Shown here piece after piece: positions 23,800 to 27,714 of a stretch of DNA of 27,714 bases. The first letter of the stretch is position 1; every line of letters begins with the position of its first letter. This DNA is from Gemmatimonadota bacterium (lineage in GTDB: Bacteria; Gemmatimonadota; Gemmatimonadetes; Gemmatimonadales; GWC2-71-9). Location: assembly GCA_003221985.1 (NCBI GenBank), contig QHUQ01000026.1:1-27714 (forward strand), given 5' to 3'. A model generated the notes under the pieces. That model was given only the letters and a program-made list of their open reading frames with translations, did no database searches and was not told the DNA's origin. Position numbers and translations under genes: made by a program.

Positions 23800-25072
23800 G
23801 GAAGCAACTGCCGCTCGGCGAGCGGCTCTGGAGATCCTGCGCGCGGTCCGAGCCGGCGCGCCCTTGGCGGATGCGCGCGACCGCCATCTCACGGGTCTCG
23901 CCGAGCGCGACCGCCGCCTCGCGTACGAGCTGTCGGCCGGCGTGCTGCGCCGCCAACGCGAGCTGGATGACGCGCTCGACCTGGGCCGCACCGATCCCCG
24001 CCTGCACGACGTCCTGCGACTCGGGGCCTATCAACTGCGTTGGCTCTCGCGAGTACCGTCACATGCGGCTGTCTCGACGAGCGTCGAACTCGCCCGAGAG
24101 ACCGTCGGTGAGGAAAGCACTGGATACGTCAACCAGGCGCTGCGAAAGGTGGTGGGAGCGCGGAGCACGGAGCAGGGAGCAGAATCCTCGCATCCCGACT
24201 GGCTGGTCGCCCGCTGGAGAGCTCGCTATGGTCCGGATGAAACGCAACGCCTCCTGGCCTGGAACGACTCGCGCCCTACGATTACGCTGCAGCCTGCCAG
24301 ATGGAGCACCGCGCAACTTCAGGAAGCACTCCGCGCGTCGGGCGTGACCGTAGAGCAGGCTCCATTCGCAGCGGGTCTCAGCGTCGCCGCTGCTCCGAGC
24401 TCCGTGCTCCCTGCTCTCCGAGATCTTTCGGGGTTCACCGAAGGAGCCTTCATTGTCCAGGATCCTGCCCATTCTCTTGTCTGCCGTTACGCAGCCATTC
24501 CGCGTGGTGAGTTCGTTTACGACGCCTGCGCCGCGCCCGGTGGGAAAGCGGTGGCGCTCGAGGCTGCGGGCGCGCGTATCGTCGCCGGCGACGCGCGGCT
24601 GGAGCGGCTCCCGCGGCTCGCCGAGACGACTCGGCGCGCGGGAGTGGCGATCCGCTGCCTCGCCGCCAATCTTGAGGCGGCGCCGATTCGCGAGGACAGC
24701 CTCGCTGCGGTGCTCGTCGATGCACCGTGCAGCGCGACGGGCACGATGCGGCGGCATCCCGACGCACGCTGGCGTCTCCACCCCGCGGTGTTTGCGCGGG
24801 CCGCGGCGCGGCAGTTGCGCCTGCTCCAGGCTGCCGCGCCGCTCGTGCGGCCGGGAGGGCTGCTCATCTATGCGACCTGCTCGCTCGAGCCGGAGGAAAA
24901 TGAAAGCGTCGTGGAGAGTTTTCTGAGCCGGCATGCTGATTTCTCCAGGGCGAGCAGCAATGCTGTGCCCGCCGAGCTGCTGACGGCCGCGGGCGACTTC
25001 CAGTCGCTGCCGCAACGCCACGGAATCGACGGCGCCTACGCCGCGCGCCTGTTGCGCGGGGAGACTTCCTGA
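23795..25072 (+). CDS. rsmB: 16S rRNA (cytosine-967-C5) methyltransferase RsmB-like
   Basis: About 425 residues. An N-terminal NusB-like RNA-binding domain (ARRAALEILRAVRAGAPLAD, LAYELSAGVLRRQRELDDAL, LRLGAYQLRWL) is followed by a SAM-dependent m5C methyltransferase: YDACAAPGGKAVALEAAGAR, Asp in AGDARLERL, the catalytic loop LVDAPCSATGTMRRHPD and the nucleophile in IYATCSLEPEENE. The first ordinary start in frame is TTG 23864, which would cut the first NusB helix. No ATG, GTG or TTG exists between this and well inside thiG, so ATT 23795, overlapping the thiG TAG, is proposed; the extent is otherwise uncertain. Two heptamer arrays of opposite orientation lie at 24155-24182 and 24392-24419, around the domain linker and the start of the methyltransferase. 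Confidence 0.9.
   Translation: MREATAARRAALEILRAVRAGAPLADARDRHLTGLAERDRRLAYELSAGVLRRQRELDDALDLGRTDPRLHDVLRLGAYQLRWLSRVPSHAAVSTSVELARETVGEESTGYVNQALRKVVGARSTEQGAESSHPDWLVARWRARYGPDETQRLLAWNDSRPTITLQPARWSTAQLQEALRASGVTVEQAPFAAGLSVAAAPSSVLPALRDLSGFTEGAFIVQDPAHSLVCRYAAIPRGEFVYDACAAPGGKAVALEAAGARIVAGDARLERLPRLAETTRRAGVAIRCLAANLEAAPIREDSLAAVLVDAPCSATGTMRRHPDARWRLHPAVFARAAARQLRLLQAAAPLVRPGGLLIYATCSLEPEENESVVESFLSRHADFSRASSNAVPAELLTAAGDFQSLPQRHGIDGAYAARLLRGETS
24155..24182 (+). repeat. Heptamer array, 4 x 7 bp, inside rsmB
   Basis: Four contiguous units fit GGAGCRS. It encodes the GARSTEQGAES linker between the NusB-like and methyltransferase parts of RsmB. The inverted counterpart is at 24392-24419. 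Confidence 0.75.
24392..24419 (-). repeat. Heptamer array, 4 x 7 bp, inverted copy inside rsmB
   Basis: On the plus strand four units begin GCTC (consensus GCTCYBH), the reverse complement class of the GGAGC units at 24155-24182. About 209 bp of rsmB coding sequence lies between the two arrays. Confidence 0.7.
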
Positions 25073-25830
25073 TGCGCGTTCGCCGCCGCTTCGAGCCGCT
25101 CGAGGGTTTCAAAGTCACTCCCCGATTCTGGAAGTGGGTCGCCATCGGTACCGGCGCCGTCGTCGCGGGTTATCTCACTGCGTACCTCGTGCTGTTTCCC
25201 GCGCCGATTCTCCCCGGTCACCAGGTCGTGCCGCGCGTGCTCGGCCTGATGCTGGCGGAAGCGCAGAGCGAAATCCAGACGGCGAAGCTGCAGACCGCGG
25301 AGGGCGGCGCCGAACCCCATCCGACCGCCCCGGCGGGGATCGTGATCTGGCAGGATCCGCCGCCGGGCGTCATCGCGCCTGAAGGAACGAAGGTGACTCT
25401 GGTGTCGAGCGCCGGCCCGCCCAAGATTCCGGTGCCGGATGTCGCCAACCTCGACGCGGGGCTCGCGCAATCGCTCATCGCGTCGGCGGGATTGGTGGTG
25501 AGTCAGGTGGAGTCGGTGCAGGCGGCCTCGCCCACCGGCCTCGCGATGATGACACGGCCGCCGGCGGGAACGGCGCTGGCACCCGGCGCCGGGCTGACGG
25601 TGGTCGTGAGCCGCGGCGCGCCGACGATCCCGATTCCCGATCTGCTCGGCATGGCCTCCGCGGACGCACGGACGCGGCTCGAAATGGAAGGGCTGCAACT
25701 GGGGACGGTGACGCGGCGACGCACGAGTGAAGCATCGCCCGGCACGGTCGTCGCGCAGACTCCAGCAGCCGGGACGCTGGCGGCGCCCGGCACGGTGGTG
25801 GACATCATCGTGGCTCGGAGTCCGCAATGA
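25072..25830 (+). CDS. Membrane-anchored protein with three PASTA domains
   Basis: A 252-residue protein: a short basic cytoplasmic tail, one membrane helix (WVAIGTGAVVAGYLTAYLVL, about residues 24-43) and three extracytoplasmic PASTA repeats at roughly 48-115, 118-182 and 186-250. Each ends in the typical TVxVxxS strand (for example KVTLVSSAG, LTVVVSRGA, VVDIIVARS). PASTA domains bind peptidoglycan fragments in kinases and penicillin-binding proteins. No kinase or transpeptidase domain is present here, so it is probably a cell-wall sensor or scaffold. ATG 25072 overlaps the rsmB TGA by one base, and the stop overlaps rpe as ATGA. Confidence 0.9.
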   Translation: MRVRRRFEPLEGFKVTPRFWKWVAIGTGAVVAGYLTAYLVLFPAPILPGHQVVPRVLGLMLAEAQSEIQTAKLQTAEGGAEPHPTAPAGIVIWQDPPPGVIAPEGTKVTLVSSAGPPKIPVPDVANLDAGLAQSLIASAGLVVSQVESVQAASPTGLAMMTRPPAGTALAPGAGLTVVVSRGAPTIPIPDLLGMASADARTRLEMEGLQLGTVTRRRTSEASPGTVVAQTPAAGTLAAPGTVVDIIVARSPQ

Positions 25831-26504
25831 AAAACGGGGGGGGCATCCGCATCGCGCCGAGCGTGTTGTCGGCTGATTTGGCGCGTCTGCGGGAGCAGGT
25901 CGAACAAGTGCTGGAAGCCGGCGCCGACTGGCTCCACGTGGACGTGATGGACGGGCGCTTTGTCCCCAACATCACGTTCGGCGCCAACATGGTCGAGGCG
26001 CTGCGCAAGCTGACCGACAAGCCGATCGACGTGCACCTCATGGTGGTCGAGCCCGAGGACTACATCGAATCGTTTGCGGCTGCGGGCGCATCCGTGTTCT
26101 CGTTCCATCCCGAAGCCACAATTCACGTGCAGCGACACCTCGATGCGGTAAAGAAGGCCGGCATGATGGCGGGCCTCGTGCTCAATCCCGCCACGCCGCT
26201 CGCGCATGCCGAAGAGGTGGTCCGGGATCTCGATTTGTTGTTGATCATGACGGTCAATCCCGGATTCGGCGGACAGAGTTACCTTCCGGGATCGAACGAC
26301 AAGATCCAGCGCGCCCACGCACTACGCACGACGCACGACGCACGATTTTTCCTAGAGGTCGATGGTGGCATTACACGACAGACCATTGCAGCCGCACATC
26401 AGGCCGGCGCCGACACATTCGTCGCGGGCAACGCCGTGTTCGGCAGCGCCGATCCCGGCCGCGAGGTGCAGGAGCTGCGCCGGCGCTGCATGGTGAGCGT
26501 ATGA
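25827..26504 (+). CDS. rpe: Ribulose-phosphate 3-epimerase
   Basis: A 225-residue TIM-barrel epimerase interconverting ribulose-5-P and xylulose-5-P. Seen: IRIAPSVLSADLARL, the metal/catalytic block WLHVDVMDGRFVPNITFG, IDVHLMVVEPEDYI, FHPEAT, LIMTVNPGFGGQSYLP and FLEVDGGITRQT, including the two catalytic Asp and the metal His residues. ATG 25827 overlaps the PASTA gene stop. A run of eight G is in codons 4-6. A four-unit heptamer array (26317-26344) codes for the AHALRTTHDAR segment just before the LEVDGG strand, a surface region that varies in the family. Confidence 0.95.
   Translation: MKNGGGIRIAPSVLSADLARLREQVEQVLEAGADWLHVDVMDGRFVPNITFGANMVEALRKLTDKPIDVHLMVVEPEDYIESFAAAGASVFSFHPEATIHVQRHLDAVKKAGMMAGLVLNPATPLAHAEEVVRDLDLLLIMTVNPGFGGQSYLPGSNDKIQRAHALRTTHDARFFLEVDGGITRQTIAAAHQAGADTFVAGNAVFGSADPGREVQELRRRCMVSV
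26317..26344 (+). repeat. Heptamer array, 4 x 7 bp, inside rpe
   Basis: Three identical units ACGCACG preceded by one with a single change (ACGCACT). This is the most regular array in the window. Reading frame is preserved. Confidence 0.8.
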
Positions 26505-27037
26505 CGAACCGGCAACAGTGGACGCTGATCGCCAGCGTCGTGATGACGGCGGTGTTCGGCGTCGCGCTCGCCATCAAGCTGCGGCCGCAGCTCAATCTGC
26601 TCGAGGTGGGATCGACGGCGCCCGACTTCGACGCCGTGCGGCTCCCGACGGGCCGGCCGGCCAGCATCGAGGATTATCGGGGGAAGGTCGTCCTGCTCAA
26701 CATCTGGGCGACGTGGTGTGCACCCTGCAAGGTCGAGATGCCGTCGATGGAACACCTGCATCGCAAGCTCGCCGGCAGCGATTTCCGGCTCGTCGCCGTG
26801 AGCGTCGATGAAGAGGACTCGACCGTCGTGAACAAGTTCGTGAAGGATCTGGGGCTGACGTTCGAGATCCTGCACGATCGCGACGGATCGATCCGCCGGA
26901 TCTATCAGACCACCGGCGTCCCCGAGAGCTTCGTCATCGATCGCGACGGCGTGATCGTCAAGAAAGTCATCGGGGCGGCCGATTGGAACGCGCCGGTCAA
27001 CGAGAACCTGATCCGCCGGCTGCTCGATGCGCGCTAG
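26501..27037 (+). CDS. TlpA/ResA-like membrane-anchored thioredoxin
   Basis: A 178-residue protein with an N-terminal membrane anchor (WTLIASVVMTAVFGVALAI) and a thioredoxin-fold domain of the AhpC/TSA-Redoxin type. It has VGSTAPDFDAVRLPTGRPAS, the redox site NIWATWCAPCKVEMPSM (CxxC as CAPC), LVAVSVDEED and the cis-Pro region TTGVPESFVID. Such proteins reduce periplasmic disulfides, often for cytochrome c maturation. ATG 26501 overlaps the rpe stop as ATGA. The stop is 11 bases inside the following YbbR gene. Confidence 0.93.
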   Translation: MTNRQQWTLIASVVMTAVFGVALAIKLRPQLNLLEVGSTAPDFDAVRLPTGRPASIEDYRGKVVLLNIWATWCAPCKVEMPSMEHLHRKLAGSDFRLVAVSVDEEDSTVVNKFVKDLGLTFEILHDRDGSIRRIYQTTGVPESFVIDRDGVIVKKVIGAADWNAPVNENLIRRLLDAR

Positions 27038-27714
27038 CCTGCTCCAGCTGATCACCCGCAACTGGCCCATCAAGGGCGCCGCGCTGTTTCTCGCGCTGAT
27101 GTTGTACGTGGCGGTGCAGCTGCAGCAGCCGGTGACCACCAGCTTCGACGTCACGCTCAACCTCCAGCTGCCACCCGGCCGCGCGCTGGTCCACAAGCCG
27201 CCCAAGATCCGCGTGCAGATCTCCGGCAAGGGCAGCCAGATCCTGAAGCTGCGCTCGCTCGCCGGCGACATCACGCGGCGCGTCCCCGACACCCTCACGG
27301 CGTCCACCTACGCGATCCACCTCGACCCGACGGAGGTCGAGCTGGCGCTGCCGAAAGGCGCGGACGTGCGCGTGATGGAGGTTCGCCCCAGCGAGATCAC
27401 GCTCGCGCTCGACAGCGTGGCGCGCAAAGAAGTGCGCATCGTCTCGCTCGTGACCGTGACACCCGAGTCGGGGCAGTTTCTGCACGGTGGGCTCTCGATG
27501 ACGCCCACGACGACGCGCCTCGTGGGGCCGGAGAAGAGCCTCGCTACGATCGACTCGGTCACCACCGTGCCGATGGAAATCACCAGCGTCGCGGGCGGGT
27601 TCACGCGCAACGTGCCCATCGACACGATGCCGCTCGGCATCGTGCGGCTGTCGCCCAAGCAGGTGACAGTCACCGGCGAGATGGGGACCATCGCGGAGCG
27701 CTCGTTCGGCGGGA
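27027..27714 (+). CDS. YbbR-domain protein (5' part only)
   Basis: The frame opens at ATG 27027 and runs off the window after about 229 residues with no stop. A membrane helix (IKGAALFLALMLYVAVQL) near residues 15-32 is followed by YbbR-like repeats: QPVTTSFDVTLNLQLPPGRA, a VQISGKGSQI strand, VRVMEVRPSEITLALDSVAR and a second repeat around VTVTPESGQFLHG. YbbR (CdaR) proteins regulate the diadenylate cyclase CdaA in Firmicutes and are usually encoded beside it. The cdaA gene would be expected nearby but is not in view. The start is set by the family sequence and the 11-bp overlap with the thioredoxin gene. Confidence 0.87.
   Translation, partial: MRASLLQLITRNWPIKGAALFLALMLYVAVQLQQPVTTSFDVTLNLQLPPGRALVHKPPKIRVQISGKGSQILKLRSLAGDITRRVPDTLTASTYAIHLDPTEVELALPKGADVRVMEVRPSEITLALDSVARKEVRIVSLVTVTPESGQFLHGGLSMTPTTTRLVGPEKSLATIDSVTTVPMEITSVAGGFTRNVPIDTMPLGIVRLSPKQVTVTGEMGTIAERSFGG

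Overview
The window is a GC-rich, gene-dense bacterial segment, most likely from a Gemmatimonadota-type diderm. That assignment is inference: it rests on the gene order yebC-ruvC-ruvA-ruvB-queA-tgt-yajC-def-fmt-thi genes-rsmB-PASTA-rpe-tlpA-ybbR, a PorX-type response regulator, heptosyltransferase and lipid-A-exporter-like genes, and very tight packing with ATGA, GTGA and TAATG overlaps. No rRNA, tRNA, CRISPR array, transposase or integrase was seen. No gene-free stretch exceeds about 135 bases.

Region 1 (1-8024) carries envelope and surface-glycan genes. It opens with the 5' end of an oligopeptide-type ABC permease (minus strand), divergent from a patatin-like phospholipase that has a C-terminal single-cluster ferredoxin domain. 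A four-gene minus-strand operon (5621 to 1452) follows: glycosyltransferase, nucleotidyltransferase resembling inositol-1-phosphate cytidylyltransferases, CDP-glycerol glycerophosphotransferase-like enzyme, glycosyltransferase. Divergent from it are a third GT4 enzyme and a GT-C (GT22/ALG9-like) membrane glycosyltransferase. The GT-C gene has no ordinary start codon and an in-frame TGA before its last 81 codons.

Region 2 (8009-14818) holds a minus-strand operon of porX, a broken MsbA-like ABC exporter and a WaaE-like GT2. Divergent from porX is a plus-strand operon of a heptosyltransferase, a small unknown protein and a DnaB C-terminal-domain protein. That operon converges with a small lipoprotein gene at a perfect hairpin that contains both stop codons.

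Region 3 (14953-27714) is a long plus-strand housekeeping run. It contains yebC, ruvC, ruvA, a small zinc ribbon, ruvB, queA, tgt, yajC, def, fmt, a ThiE/TenI protein, thiS, thiG, rsmB, a three-PASTA membrane protein, rpe, a TlpA-like thioredoxin and the start of a YbbR protein. Many genes overlap by 1 to 4 bases, so translational coupling is likely.

The most striking pattern not explained by genes is a set of short tandem arrays with a constant 7-bp period but different unit sequences. They lie in the ruvB-queA and queA-tgt gaps (as inverted pairs ending exactly at the next ATG), before the thiG start codon, inside queA, rsmB (two arrays, opposite orientation) and rpe, and exactly at the break in the ABC exporter. 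Palindromes of a GTAGGG...CCCTAC type form a second repeat class; one of them supplies the RuvC C-terminus.
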